From an uncultured Clostridia bacterium (lineage in GTDB: Bacteria > Bacillota > Clostridia > Christensenellales > Borkfalkiaceae), in NCBI GenBank assembly GCA_947630115.1, contig CANRGG010000001.1:1-64000 (forward strand): 64,000 bases of DNA, read 5' to 3'. A program made the translations under genes and the position numbers. Shown here one piece after another: positions 17,966-26,722 of this stretch. How positions within the stretch are numbered: the first letter of the stretch is position 1; each line of letters opens with the position of its first letter. The notes under the pieces were generated by a model that was given only the letters and a program-made list of their open reading frames with translations, made no database searches and was not told where the DNA came from.

Positions 17966-18919
17966 ATGATCGAAATGGATATGCCCAAGATCGAGGTAAC
18001 GGAAAACGAGGAGAAATCGTATGCGAAGATCGTCGTGGAACCGCTCGAGAAGGGTTTCGGTCTTACGATAGGCAACTGTCTGAGAAGAATTTTGCTGTCG
18101 GCGCTGCCCGGCGCCGCGGCGCAGGGGATCAGATTCATGGACGGCACCGTCAAACATGAATTTTCGGCGATCCCGGGCGTGAAGGAAGACGTCACGGAGA
18201 TCATCCTGAATTTGAAACTGCTTGCGATCAAGACAAAGATCACCGATAAAGATTATACCAAGACGCTGCGTCTTTACAAGGAAGGGCCGGCCGTCATCAC
18301 GGCGAAGGACATTGCGCAGGACGCAGAGGTGGAGATCGTCAATTCCGACCAGTATATCTGCACGGTAGACGCGGGCGGAAAGATCGACATGGAGATCACC
18401 ATCGGACGGGGCAGAGGGTATCATCCCGCAAAGGACAACAAGCAGCCGATCATCGACTTTATTCCGATCGACTCGATCTATACGCCCGTACAGAAAGTCA
18501 ATTATAACGTGGAGCCCGCGCGCGTCGGCCAGAACATCGACTATGACAGGCTCACGATCGAGGTCTGGACGGACGGGACCTTTTCCGGAAAGGAGATCGT
18601 CTCCCTTGCGGCGAAGATCATGCAGGACCACATCAATTTGTTTGTCAATTTGTCCGACACGATCAAGGATATGGACATTCTCGTCAAGACCGACGACGAC
18701 AAACAGCAGCAAATTCTCTCCATGAAGATTGAGGACATGGATTTTTCCGTGCGTTCCTACAACTGCTTGAAGAGAGCGAATATTCACACAGTGGAAGACC
18801 TGATCAGCAGGACGGAGGACGAGATGTTGAAGGTGCGCAACCTCGGCAAGAAATCGCTCGACGAAGTCATTCAAAAGCTGGAAGCATTCGGGCTTTCCCT
18901 TGAAAAAAAGGAGGATTAA
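17966..18919 (+). CDS. rpoA: RNA polymerase alpha subunit
   Basis: This 317-residue alpha subunit dimerises to nucleate RNA polymerase. The N-terminal domain shows GFGLTIGNCLRRILLSALPG. The C-terminal helix-hairpin-helix domain, which binds UP elements and activators, shows EDLISRTEDEMLKVRNLGKKSLDEV split over two short motifs. The start at 17966 follows AAGGAGG; upstream in-frame codons lie inside rpsD. The length is normal. Confidence 0.98.
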   Translation: MIEMDMPKIEVTENEEKSYAKIVVEPLEKGFGLTIGNCLRRILLSALPGAAAQGIRFMDGTVKHEFSAIPGVKEDVTEIILNLKLLAIKTKITDKDYTKTLRLYKEGPAVITAKDIAQDAEVEIVNSDQYICTVDAGGKIDMEITIGRGRGYHPAKDNKQPIIDFIPIDSIYTPVQKVNYNVEPARVGQNIDYDRLTIEVWTDGTFSGKEIVSLAAKIMQDHINLFVNLSDTIKDMDILVKTDDDKQQQILSMKIEDMDFSVRSYNCLKRANIHTVEDLISRTEDEMLKVRNLGKKSLDEVIQKLEAFGLSLEKKED

Positions 18920-18922
18920 AAT

Positions 18923-19429
18923 ATGCCGGGTAAATTGGGCAAGACAACCAAACAAAGAATGGCGCTGTTGAGAGGCCAGGCTTCTCAGCTGCTTTGGTAC
19001 GGAAAGATCGAGACGACGGAGGCACGCGCGAAGGAATTGAAGTCCTATGTCGAGAAGATCATCACAAAGGCGGTGAACAGCTACGACGACGTCGTGGAGT
19101 TTGACGTGATCATCAAGGACAAGAAGGGCAAGGACGTCAAAACGACGTCGGTCAAAGACGGTCCGAAGAAGCTGGCTGCCCGCCGCGCGATCATGGCAAA
19201 GACGTACGATCTCCAGGAGATCAAAGAGTTCTCCGAGAGCAAGAAGGACTACAAGAAGCGCACGGCGAAGATCCGTCATCCCCTCGTTGAAAAGCTGTTC
19301 AACGAGATCGCTCCCAAATACGCGCAGCGGAAAGAGGAGCTCGGCCAGGGCGGCGGATACACGAGGATCTATCTTTTGGGCGAACGCCGCGGCGACGCAG
19401 CGGAACGGGCGATCATCGAGCTCGTATAA
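18923..19429 (+). CDS. rplQ: 50S ribosomal protein L17 with internal insertion
   Basis: This 168-residue L17 contacts the base of the peptide exit region. The N-terminal part is canonical (KLGKTTKQRMALLRGQASQLL, then ETTEARAKELKSYVEKIIT). It ends with the typical YTRIYLLGERRGDAAERAIIEL. Between these is a charged insertion of roughly 45-50 residues (from about DVIIKDKKGKDV to IKEFSES), so the protein exceeds the usual ~120 residues. It is the last gene of the supercluster. Confidence 0.95.
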   Translation: MPGKLGKTTKQRMALLRGQASQLLWYGKIETTEARAKELKSYVEKIITKAVNSYDDVVEFDVIIKDKKGKDVKTTSVKDGPKKLAARRAIMAKTYDLQEIKEFSESKKDYKKRTAKIRHPLVEKLFNEIAPKYAQRKEELGQGGGYTRIYLLGERRGDAAERAIIELV

Positions 19430-19565
19430 CGCCGCGATCCCGCGATCGCAGGGGAAGGATCGCATTTTGAGAGGGCCTCTTTCCCGCAGGCCTTTGCGCG
19501 TTCTTCTCGCGCAAGAAAAGCGTGGGCGGAAAGGTTTCCGCCGCGCAAAAAAATCAAGCAACTGG
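19430..19565 (+). other. 3' untranslated region of rplQ with short hairpins
   Basis: No gene is seen in the 301-nt gap to the next CDS. Before the terminator there is a 7-bp hairpin (ttgcgcg 19494-19500 with cgcgcaa 19508-19514) and a 7-bp hairpin (ggcggaa 19525-19531 with ttccgcc 19536-19542). A weaker ggcct/aggcc pairing lies upstream (19474-19478 with 19488-19492). The remainder, up to 19666, is the terminator and promoter-proximal sequence. Confidence 0.45.
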
Positions 19566-19607
19566 GGCGCGCCCGACGTTTTTGTCGGGCGCGCCTTCTT
19601 TTTTCGG
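19566..19607 (+). terminator. Terminator of the ribosomal supercluster
   Basis: A perfect 12-bp GC stem (ggcgcgcccgac at 19566-19577 with 19584-19595) and a 6-nt loop, followed by ttcttttttc. This is a textbook intrinsic terminator. Confidence 0.93.
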
Positions 19608-19666
19608 GTGGTAGTTCCATTGGGATTTCCGGGAAAGAGAAATTTTTTCGAGATGAGGCGAAAAAG

Positions 19667-19695
19667 TTGCAAATTTGTTTGGGCGGTGATATAAT
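19667..19695 (+). promoter_or_regulatory. Promoter of the M18 aminopeptidase gene
   Basis: TTGCAA (19667-19672) and TATAAT (19690-19695) are 17 bp apart. A second TATAAT at 19701-19706 could allow a shifted start. Confidence 0.75.
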
Positions 19696-19730
19696 ATGGG
19701 TATAATAAAAGAAAAAAGCAGGAGGAATCT

Positions 19731-21134
19731 ATGTCGGAAGCAAAGAAGACCGAGGGACAGAAATTGCAGGAGAGTCTCTCCTATCAGAGAAAGAATTATT
19801 TCGAGACCGCAAGCAAGGAAGAACGCAAGGAAATGTTCGACTATGCCGAGGGCTATATGAAGTTCCTCGACGGCGGCAAGACCGAGCGCGAGGCTTGCGA
19901 ATACGCCGTCAAAGAGGCGAAAGAAAAGGGCTTCACCGAATATCATTTCGGCGATCATCTCAAAAAGGGAGACAAGAAGTATTTCGTCAACCGCGGAAAG
20001 AGCGTCGTCGTGTTCCGGATCGGCAGCAAGAACCTCGAAGAGGATGGTTTCAGGATCATCGCCTCCCACATCGACGCGCCCCGGATCGACATCAAGCAGG
20101 TCCCTGTCTATGAGGACAGCGGCATGTGTTTCTTAAAGACGCACTATTACGGCGGCATTAAAAAATATCAGTGGACGGCGATCCCGCTCGCTCTGCACGG
20201 CGCGGTCATTCTGAAGGACGGCAAAAAGATCGAGATCGAGATCGGCGAGTGCGATTGCGATCCCGTGTTCTACATCAACGACCTGCTGCCCCATCTCGGC
20301 GCCGAGCAGATGGGCGGTCCCGCGTCCAAGATCATCGACGGCGAGCAGCTCAACGTGCTCATCGGCGGGCTTCCCTATGAGGACAAAGAGGTCAAGGAGA
20401 AGATCAAGCTCACCGTCTTGAACATTCTTCACGAGAAATACGGCATGGAAGAGGAGGATTTCCTCTCGGCGGAACTTTCCGCAGTGCCTGCTTTCAAGGC
20501 GCGCGACGTCGGCCTTGACCGCGCGTTCATCGGCGCTTACGGCCATGACGACAGAGTTTGCGCTTATCCCGCCTATACGGCTGTTCTGAACAACGAGAGC
20601 GAACACACTGTGCTTGCCATGCTCGTCGACAAGGAAGAGATCGGCAGCGAAGGCACGACGGGCATGCAGTGCAAGGTCTATGAGGACCTCATGGAGGAGA
20701 TCGCGATCGCTCTGGGCGCGAACTTCCGCAAGGTGAGAGCTGCGAGCAAGTGCCTCTCGTCCGACGTCACCGCGGCATACGATCCCAACTTCGCGAACGC
20801 GTTCGAAAAGCTCAACTCCTCGTTCATTTCCTGCGGCACGGCGCTGTGCAAATACACGGGCTCGCGCGGCAAGAGCGGCAGCAGCGACGCTTCGGCGGAG
20901 TTTGTCGGCGAAGTGCGGAAGGCGTTTGCGGAATGCGGCGTCATCTGGCAGACGGCGGAGCTCGGCAAAGTGGATTTCGGCGGCGGCGGAACGGTCGCGA
21001 AGTTCCTTGCGAACCTGAACATCGATACGGTGGACCTGGGCGTTCCCGTCATTTCGATGCACTCGCCCTTCGAGCTCATCTCGAAAGCCGACCTTTACAG
21101 CAACTACAAAGCGTTCCTCGCTTTCATGAAGTAA
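19731..21134 (+). CDS. M18 family aminopeptidase (aspartyl aminopeptidase-like)
   Basis: This 467-residue metallo-aminopeptidase belongs to the M18 family of cytosolic dodecameric enzymes that trim N-terminal residues from peptides. Metal and catalytic regions are visible: SHIDAPRIDIK (His, Asp), a central VDKEEIGSEGTTGMQ (Glu pair), and the C-terminal SMHSPFELISKADLY with its His. GCAGGAGG precedes the start. It is transcribed alone, with a promoter upstream and a terminator downstream. Substrate preference cannot be decided from sequence. Confidence 0.93.
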   Translation: MSEAKKTEGQKLQESLSYQRKNYFETASKEERKEMFDYAEGYMKFLDGGKTEREACEYAVKEAKEKGFTEYHFGDHLKKGDKKYFVNRGKSVVVFRIGSKNLEEDGFRIIASHIDAPRIDIKQVPVYEDSGMCFLKTHYYGGIKKYQWTAIPLALHGAVILKDGKKIEIEIGECDCDPVFYINDLLPHLGAEQMGGPASKIIDGEQLNVLIGGLPYEDKEVKEKIKLTVLNILHEKYGMEEEDFLSAELSAVPAFKARDVGLDRAFIGAYGHDDRVCAYPAYTAVLNNESEHTVLAMLVDKEEIGSEGTTGMQCKVYEDLMEEIAIALGANFRKVRAASKCLSSDVTAAYDPNFANAFEKLNSSFISCGTALCKYTGSRGKSGSSDASAEFVGEVRKAFAECGVIWQTAELGKVDFGGGGTVAKFLANLNIDTVDLGVPVISMHSPFELISKADLYSNYKAFLAFMK

Positions 21135-21152
21135 AACACCGAATGACAATTC

Positions 21153-21179
21153 AAAAAAGAGGCGTAAGCCTCTTTTTTT
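21153..21179 (+). terminator. Terminator after the M18 aminopeptidase
   Basis: An 11-bp stem (aaaaaagaggc 21153-21163 with gcctctttttt 21168-21178) and GTAA tetraloop. Its 3' arm is itself the T tract. The A-rich 5' arm suggests it may work in both directions. Confidence 0.9.
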
Positions 21180-21320
21180 GACGTCGCGTCTTTGAAAAAG
21201 TGGCGGCAACGGGCTTTGGATCTTTTTCATTCCGATAAAATGAAGGAGAACAGAGTGATATCCTTTCGGGAAAGGGCAAAAAAAATTTTTCGAAGGAGAA
21301 AAATTCTCCCTGAAAATCGA

Positions 21321-21349
21321 TTGCAAAAGAAAAAGGGAAGTGCTATAAT
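21321..21349 (+). promoter_or_regulatory. Promoter of the first YitT gene
   Basis: TTGCAA (21321-21326) and TATAAT (21344-21349) are separated by 17 bp, with an extended TGC before the -10 element. The rest of the 249-nt gap after the preceding terminator shows only A/T-rich sequence and a 6-bp hairpin (21295-21309). Confidence 0.8.
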
Positions 21350-21383
21350 GACGTTCGCGATTTGGAGAAGAAGGAAATAACCT

Positions 21384-22355
21384 ATGAAAATCAACCTTAA
21401 AAAACCCACAAAGCAGCAGGTTTTCAAGTTCCTGCGCTATCTTGCGATCGTCCTGATCGGCAACGCAATCACGGCGGCGGGCTCCGCCTTTTTCATCATC
21501 CCCAACAATTTCGCCGTCGGCGGCACGACGGGTCTCGGCAGCTTCGTCCGCGATCTCACCCAAAAGGAATGGGCGGTCTCAGTCACCGTCTACATCGCCA
21601 ACATCTCGCTCTTCATCCTGGGCGCGTTTCTGCTCGGGAGGCGCTTCGCAGCGGCGACTTTGCTCGGGACCTTGATGTATCCTACCTTTTTGAGCCTCTT
21701 TACCGTGCTCAATTCCTCCTATATGAACGCGAACGGCGGCGCGACGATCGGCGGGGGCGGCTTCATGTGCGTCGTGTTCGGCGGCATGCTCTTCGGGCTC
21801 GGGATCGGGCTCGTCGTCCGCGTCGGTGCGAGCACGGGCGGCACCGACATTCCGCCGCTCATCTTCAAGAAATACTTCGGCGCGCCCGTCTCGGTCACCA
21901 TGTGGCTCATTGACATCGGGATCATCGTCATGCAGATCGCGAGAAAGTCGCTCGAAAACGTGCTCTGCGGCGTGCTTATCGCGATCATCGCCTCGATCAT
22001 GATCGACTTCGTCTCGCCCATCGGCATGAAAAAGACGCAGGTCAAGATCATCTCCAAGCATTTCCGCGAGATCCGCGAGATGATCCTCAATAAGCTCAAC
22101 CGGGGCGTCACCGTTCTGAACGGGCAGACGGGATATTTGAAGGAAAAATGCTTTGTGATCCTCACGATCGTCTCCAACCGCGAGCTCGTCAAGCTCAAAG
22201 AGGAAGTCCACAAGATCGACCCCGACGCCTTTATGACGATCAGCACCGTTTCCGAAGTGCGCGGACGTGGCTTTTCGAGCGCGGGAGTCGCCCTTCCCAA
22301 GGAGGCCGAGGTCATTGAGGATTTAGAAGAGGTTGACGAAAACCAATTAAAATAA
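21384..22355 (+). CDS. YitT family membrane protein with DUF2179 domain (copy 1)
   Basis: This 323-residue protein has five to six membrane helices (for example FLRYLAIVLIGNAITAAGSAF) and the family motif GASTGGTDIPPLIFKKYF. A soluble C-terminal DUF2179 domain follows (NRGVTVLNGQTGY ... DPDAFMTISTVSEVRGRGF). YitT proteins are widespread in Firmicutes but their transport function is unproven. The start has AAGAAGGA upstream. A close paralogue follows directly, so the pair looks like a tandem duplication. Confidence 0.9.
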   Translation: MKINLKKPTKQQVFKFLRYLAIVLIGNAITAAGSAFFIIPNNFAVGGTTGLGSFVRDLTQKEWAVSVTVYIANISLFILGAFLLGRRFAAATLLGTLMYPTFLSLFTVLNSSYMNANGGATIGGGGFMCVVFGGMLFGLGIGLVVRVGASTGGTDIPPLIFKKYFGAPVSVTMWLIDIGIIVMQIARKSLENVLCGVLIAIIASIMIDFVSPIGMKKTQVKIISKHFREIREMILNKLNRGVTVLNGQTGYLKEKCFVILTIVSNRELVKLKEEVHKIDPDAFMTISTVSEVRGRGFSSAGVALPKEAEVIEDLEEVDENQLK

Positions 22356-22371
22356 GCTGAGTAATTTTCAC

Positions 22372-22406
22372 AAGGGGGGCGCAATGCGCCCCCCTTTTCC
22401 TTTTTC
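22372..22406 (+). terminator. Terminator after YitT copy 1
   Basis: An 11-bp stem (22372-22382 with 22386-22396), a 3-nt loop, then ttttcctttttc. It is strong and well placed, 16 nt after the stop. Confidence 0.92.
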
Positions 22407-22417
22407 GGGCAAAATCC

Positions 22418-22446
22418 TTTACAAACTCAGGAAAACTTGTTAGAAT
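22418..22446 (+). promoter_or_regulatory. Promoter of the second YitT gene
   Basis: TTTACA (22418-22423) and TAGAAT (22441-22446) are 17 bp apart. The -35 region and its upstream flank (22406-22425) are identical over 20 nt to the flank of the nrdR promoter at 23446-23465. Confidence 0.75.
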
Positions 22447-22474
22447 GGAAAGAAACGGAAAAAGGAGGATCTCC

Positions 22475-23485
22475 ATGAAACGGAACGAAAACAAAGAAAA
22501 GATCTTGCACTTTGCGGAATATGCTTGTTTTGTCCTGCTCGGGAACGCAATCACTGCGGCGGGCGCGGTCTTTTTTCTCGATCCGAATGGGTTCGTCATG
22601 GGCGGTGTGACGGGGCTCGGGATCTTCGTGCGGAATCTGATCCCTCCGACCGCCGGGAACGAGGTTCTGCGCAGCTGGGTCGTCAATCTCACGGTCTATG
22701 CCGCCAATCTCGTGCTCTTTTTCCTCGGGACGGCGTTTTTAGGCAGGAAATTCGCTCTTGCGACTCTCGCCGGCACCCTATTGTATCCCGCATTCATGAG
22801 CCTTTTCAAGCTGGCAAACGACGCATATCTGGCGGCAAACGGCAATCTTCCGATGGGCGCGGAGCCGAACGGCACGTCCGTTCTTGCCGTGATCTGCGGC
22901 GCAGGGCTGTATGGGCTGGGCACGGCGCTCGTGATGAGGATCGGCGCTAGCACAGGCGGCACCGACATTCCGCCGCTCATTCTCAACAAATATTTCGGCA
23001 TCTCCGTCTCGGGTTCCCTTTGGGCGATCGACTTTTGTATCATTCTTTTGAACTTTTTTGCGGGCGCGAGCGTAAACGATATCCTTTGGGGAGTCGTTAT
23101 CGCGATCCTGACTTCGGTGGTGCTCGAAGCGCTGTTGCCCGTCGGCGTAAAGCAAATGCAGGTCAAAATCGTCTCCAAGGAATACGAAAAGATCCGCGGG
23201 ATGATCACGGAAAAGCTCGACCGCGGGGTGACGGTCCTGTACGGCGAGACGGGATTTTTGCAGGAGGATTGCCGCATGATCCTCACGGTCGTGAGAAGGC
23301 GGGAGCTGGTCCGTCTCAAAAAGGAGGTCCAGGCGATCGACCCCGAGGCCTTTTTGATGGTGAGCGTCATCTCTGAAGTGCATGGCAGGGGATTTACGAT
23401 GAAGAAGGCGGCGCGCCTGAAAGAGAGCGCGGGACTTTGCGAAAACGGGCAAAATCCTTTACAAAATCAAGAAAAAGTGCTATAA
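22475..23485 (+). CDS. YitT family membrane protein with DUF2179 domain (copy 2)
   Basis: This 336-residue paralogue of the upstream YitT protein shares the motif GASTGGTDIPPLILNKYF, similar helices and a DUF2179 end (DRGVTVLYGETGF, SVISEVHGRGFTM). An in-frame ATG at 22445 lies inside the -10 element of the promoter and cannot be on the transcript. I therefore start at 22475, which has AAAGGAGG upstream. The 3' end of the gene carries the nrdR promoter, with the stop codon inside its -10 box. Function is unknown. Confidence 0.9.
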   Translation: MKRNENKEKILHFAEYACFVLLGNAITAAGAVFFLDPNGFVMGGVTGLGIFVRNLIPPTAGNEVLRSWVVNLTVYAANLVLFFLGTAFLGRKFALATLAGTLLYPAFMSLFKLANDAYLAANGNLPMGAEPNGTSVLAVICGAGLYGLGTALVMRIGASTGGTDIPPLILNKYFGISVSGSLWAIDFCIILLNFFAGASVNDILWGVVIAILTSVVLEALLPVGVKQMQVKIVSKEYEKIRGMITEKLDRGVTVLYGETGFLQEDCRMILTVVRRRELVRLKKEVQAIDPEAFLMVSVISEVHGRGFTMKKAARLKESAGLCENGQNPLQNQEKVL

Positions 23486-23486
23486 T
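23458..23486 (+). promoter_or_regulatory. Promoter of nrdR, overlapping the end of YitT copy 2
   Basis: TTTACA (23458-23463), a 17-bp spacer and TATAAT (23481-23486). The -10 hexamer contains the stop codon of the upstream gene. Confidence 0.82.
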
Positions 23487-23512
23487 CGAAAAAAAGCGGA
23501 AAGAGGAAACTT

Positions 23513-23982
23513 ATGCGCTGTTTATATTGCAACTGTACGGAGAGCAAGGTCATCGACTCCCGCTCGGCTGACGACGACAAAACCATCCGCAGAAGAAGGG
23601 AATGCCTCGGCTGCGGAAAACGCTTCACGACTTACGAAACCATCGAAGTCGCGCCCATTCTCGTCGTCAAATCCAACGGGAACCGGCAGGCTTACGACCC
23701 CGGAAAGATCAAAAACGGTATCATTAAAGCCTGCGAAAAGCGTCCTGTGCCCATCGAGAAGATCGAAGAGCTCGTGGACGAGATCACAAAGAAGATCAAC
23801 GACTCCACCGTGCAGGAGATCTCCTCCAAGGACATCGGCGAAATGGTCATGGAGGGCCTGAAAGGGCTCGACGAGGTCGCCTATGTGCGCTATGCCTCCG
23901 TCTACCGTTCCTTCAAGGACATCAACTCCTTCATGCGCGAATTGCAGCTCATGATGGAGAAAAAGGAAGCCGAGAAAAAATC

Positions 23983-23986
<4 letters not shown>
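23513..23986 (+). CDS. nrdR: Transcriptional repressor NrdR
   Basis: This 157-residue regulator senses ATP/dATP through an ATP-cone and represses ribonucleotide reductase genes. The N-terminal zinc ribbon is clear (MRCLYCNCTESKVIDSR and RRECLGCGKRF), and the ATP-cone begins near PILVVKSNGNRQAYD. No reductase gene lies in the window, so its targets are elsewhere. It overlaps ispG by ATGA. Confidence 0.96.
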
Positions 23987-25026
<1,040 letters not shown>

Positions 25027-25046
25027 TTTACCTTTTTGAAGAAACT

Positions 25047-26564
25047 ATGAGAAGCGAAGCGTACTTAAACGAGATCAGAAAGGCGGACGGGCTGAAACGC
25101 GCCGTCCTCAAAAAACTCACGCTGGAGGGGAACGTTGTGACGTTCCACCTCTTGACCGATCTTTCCTATTCGGAGCGCGACGTCGCCTATGCCGGAGAAG
25201 TCTCGGAAAAATACGTGCCGCAGGGTTGCAAAGCGGCGGTAGACGTCAAAAAATCGGTGCCAAGCGCGGAGAGCGTCCGCGCGGCGATCCTTCAGATCCT
25301 CAAAGCGAAATTTCCCGCTTCGACGGCGTTTCTGACCGAGGAGGATATCGAAGTCACGACGGGCGGACAGGGGGGAAGTTTTTTTGTCTCTCTGACGAAG
25401 GACGAACTGTCGCGGCTGCCCGCCGAGGACGTTCTGAACGGGCTCTCCGCACAGCTCATGCGGAGTTTTTGCGGGAATTGGATCGGCAGTTTCCGGACGC
25501 GGACGCGCGAGGAGACGCCTCTTCCGGAGCGCGCTCCCCCGCCCGAGGAATTCATCGTCCCCGTCCGCACGTTCGGGATCTCCGATTATGTCGCCCTCGA
25601 CGGCGCGGCGCCGCAAATTGCCGTCTATTGCGCCGATCTTTCGGGGGAAATGCAGAACGTCACGGTCTGCGGGACGATCGTGCAGATCGAGGAAAAGCTC
25701 TCGAAGAACGAAAAGCCCTATTTCCGCATTTTCGTCTCGGACGGCAGCGGACAGGCGGGCGGGCTGTACTTTCCGCGGAAGGCCTTTCTCGAAAAGGTGC
25801 GCTCGCTGAAAATGGGGGACGCGGTCTGTCTGACGGGCAGCATGGAGCGCTACCGCGAAAGTCTGTCTTTCCGGGTCAACCGGGTGGACTATGGGTCCCC
25901 GCCCAAGGGCTTTGTGCCCAAGGAGCGGCCCTCCCGCGCCGTTCCCGCGCTCTATCGCACCGTCTTTCCGCAGCCCGCCGAGGATCTTGCCCAAGGGGAT
26001 GTGTTCGGCGGAAAGGAACTCCCTGCGGACGTCAAAGAGGGGCGTTTCGTCGTGTTCGATCTCGAAACGACGGGGCTCAACAATAATCCTGCGGGCGGGA
26101 CGATGGACCGGATCATCGAATTCGGCGCAGTCGGGATCGAAAACGGAAAGATCACCCAAAAATTTTCCTCTTTTGTCGCCTGTCCCGTCAAATTGAGCAA
26201 GGAGATCACGGATATCACGGGGATCGAGGACGACATGCTTTTGGGGGCGCCCGAGATCGGGGACGTCATCGCGGATTTCTACAAATTCTGCGACGGAGCC
26301 GTCCTCGTCGGGCACAACGTGCAGTTCGACTGCCGCTTTGTGCGCTATTACGGCGAAAAAGAGGGATATTATTTCCGGCAGAGGCAGCTCGATACCCTCT
26401 CCTTTGCGCAGGAGCTTTTGTCTCTCAAAAATTATAAGCTCAACACCGTCGCCGACCATTTCGGCTTCACCTTCCGCCATCACAGGGCATTCGACGACGC
26501 CTTCGTCACGGCGAAGATCTTTCTCGAACTCGCCCGCATGAAGGGGGGACTTCCCAAGTTTTGA
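25047..26564 (+). CDS. PolC-like N-terminal region + OB fold + DEDDh 3'-5' exonuclease, no polymerase domain
   Basis: This 505-residue protein occupies the polC locus between ispG and rimP but is only about a third the length of PolC. Residues 1 to about 200 resemble the PolC N-terminal region. An OB-fold-like stretch follows (about 205-290; VTVCGTIVQIEEKLSKNEKPY). The C-terminal exonuclease is complete: D338 and E340 in VVFDLETTG, D428 in HNVQFDCRF, and H479 and D484 in HHRAFDDAFVTAK. No PHP motif (LHxHT) and no polymerase palm/fingers follow; the next 158 nt are a promoter and leader. The start at 25047 is 20 nt after ispG. It may be a proofreading subunit acting in trans, or a repair exonuclease. 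The assignment to PolC rests on synteny and exonuclease similarity. Confidence 0.85.
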   Translation: MRSEAYLNEIRKADGLKRAVLKKLTLEGNVVTFHLLTDLSYSERDVAYAGEVSEKYVPQGCKAAVDVKKSVPSAESVRAAILQILKAKFPASTAFLTEEDIEVTTGGQGGSFFVSLTKDELSRLPAEDVLNGLSAQLMRSFCGNWIGSFRTRTREETPLPERAPPPEEFIVPVRTFGISDYVALDGAAPQIAVYCADLSGEMQNVTVCGTIVQIEEKLSKNEKPYFRIFVSDGSGQAGGLYFPRKAFLEKVRSLKMGDAVCLTGSMERYRESLSFRVNRVDYGSPPKGFVPKERPSRAVPALYRTVFPQPAEDLAQGDVFGGKELPADVKEGRFVVFDLETTGLNNNPAGGTMDRIIEFGAVGIENGKITQKFSSFVACPVKLSKEITDITGIEDDMLLGAPEIGDVIADFYKFCDGAVLVGHNVQFDCRFVRYYGEKEGYYFRQRQLDTLSFAQELLSLKNYKLNTVADHFGFTFRHHRAFDDAFVTAKIFLELARMKGGLPKF

Positions 26565-26625
26565 ACGGCCCGGCGGGCGGGAAGAGCGGAAATGCGGGAT
26601 TTTTTGAAAAATCGCCGCAAAATGC

Positions 26626-26654
26626 TTGCGTTTTCCGAAGCGCGATGCTATAAT
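26626..26654 (+). promoter_or_regulatory. Promoter of the rimP-nusA-infB operon
   Basis: TTGCGT (26626-26631) and TATAAT (26649-26654) are 17 bp apart, with an extended TGC before the -10. It lies in the 158-nt gap after the PolC-like gene. Confidence 0.75.
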
Positions 26655-26679
26655 AAAGATACTTAATCAAGCACGTATG

Positions 26680-26711
26680 ATTGAGAGCGGCAAGCCGCTC
26701 TCAATTCTTTT
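26680..26711 (+). terminator. Attenuator-type hairpin in the rimP leader
   Basis: An 11-bp stem (attgagagcgg 26680-26690 with ccgctctcaat 26695-26705) with a CAAG loop, then ttctttt, starting about 20 nt after the expected transcription start and ending 12 nt before the rimP ATG. It looks like an intrinsic terminator between the promoter and the first gene, so premature termination is likely. Terminator-like leaders before rimP have been described in other bacteria (from memory). Confidence 0.7.
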
Positions 26712-26722
26712 ACGGAGAGGTC

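Noticed and set aside
17795..19672. 625-codon open frame antisense to rpoA-rplQ
   Set aside because: It crosses two well-supported genes and their terminator, and its sequence has no recognisable domain.
21192..21380. Small basic open frame (62 codons) before the first YitT gene
   Set aside because: It has a TTG start with no ribosome binding site and runs through the promoter of the YitT gene; the composition is that of A/T-rich intergenic DNA.
22445..22474. Upstream start for YitT copy 2
   Set aside because: The ATG lies inside the -10 hexamer of the gene's own promoter, so it is not transcribed.
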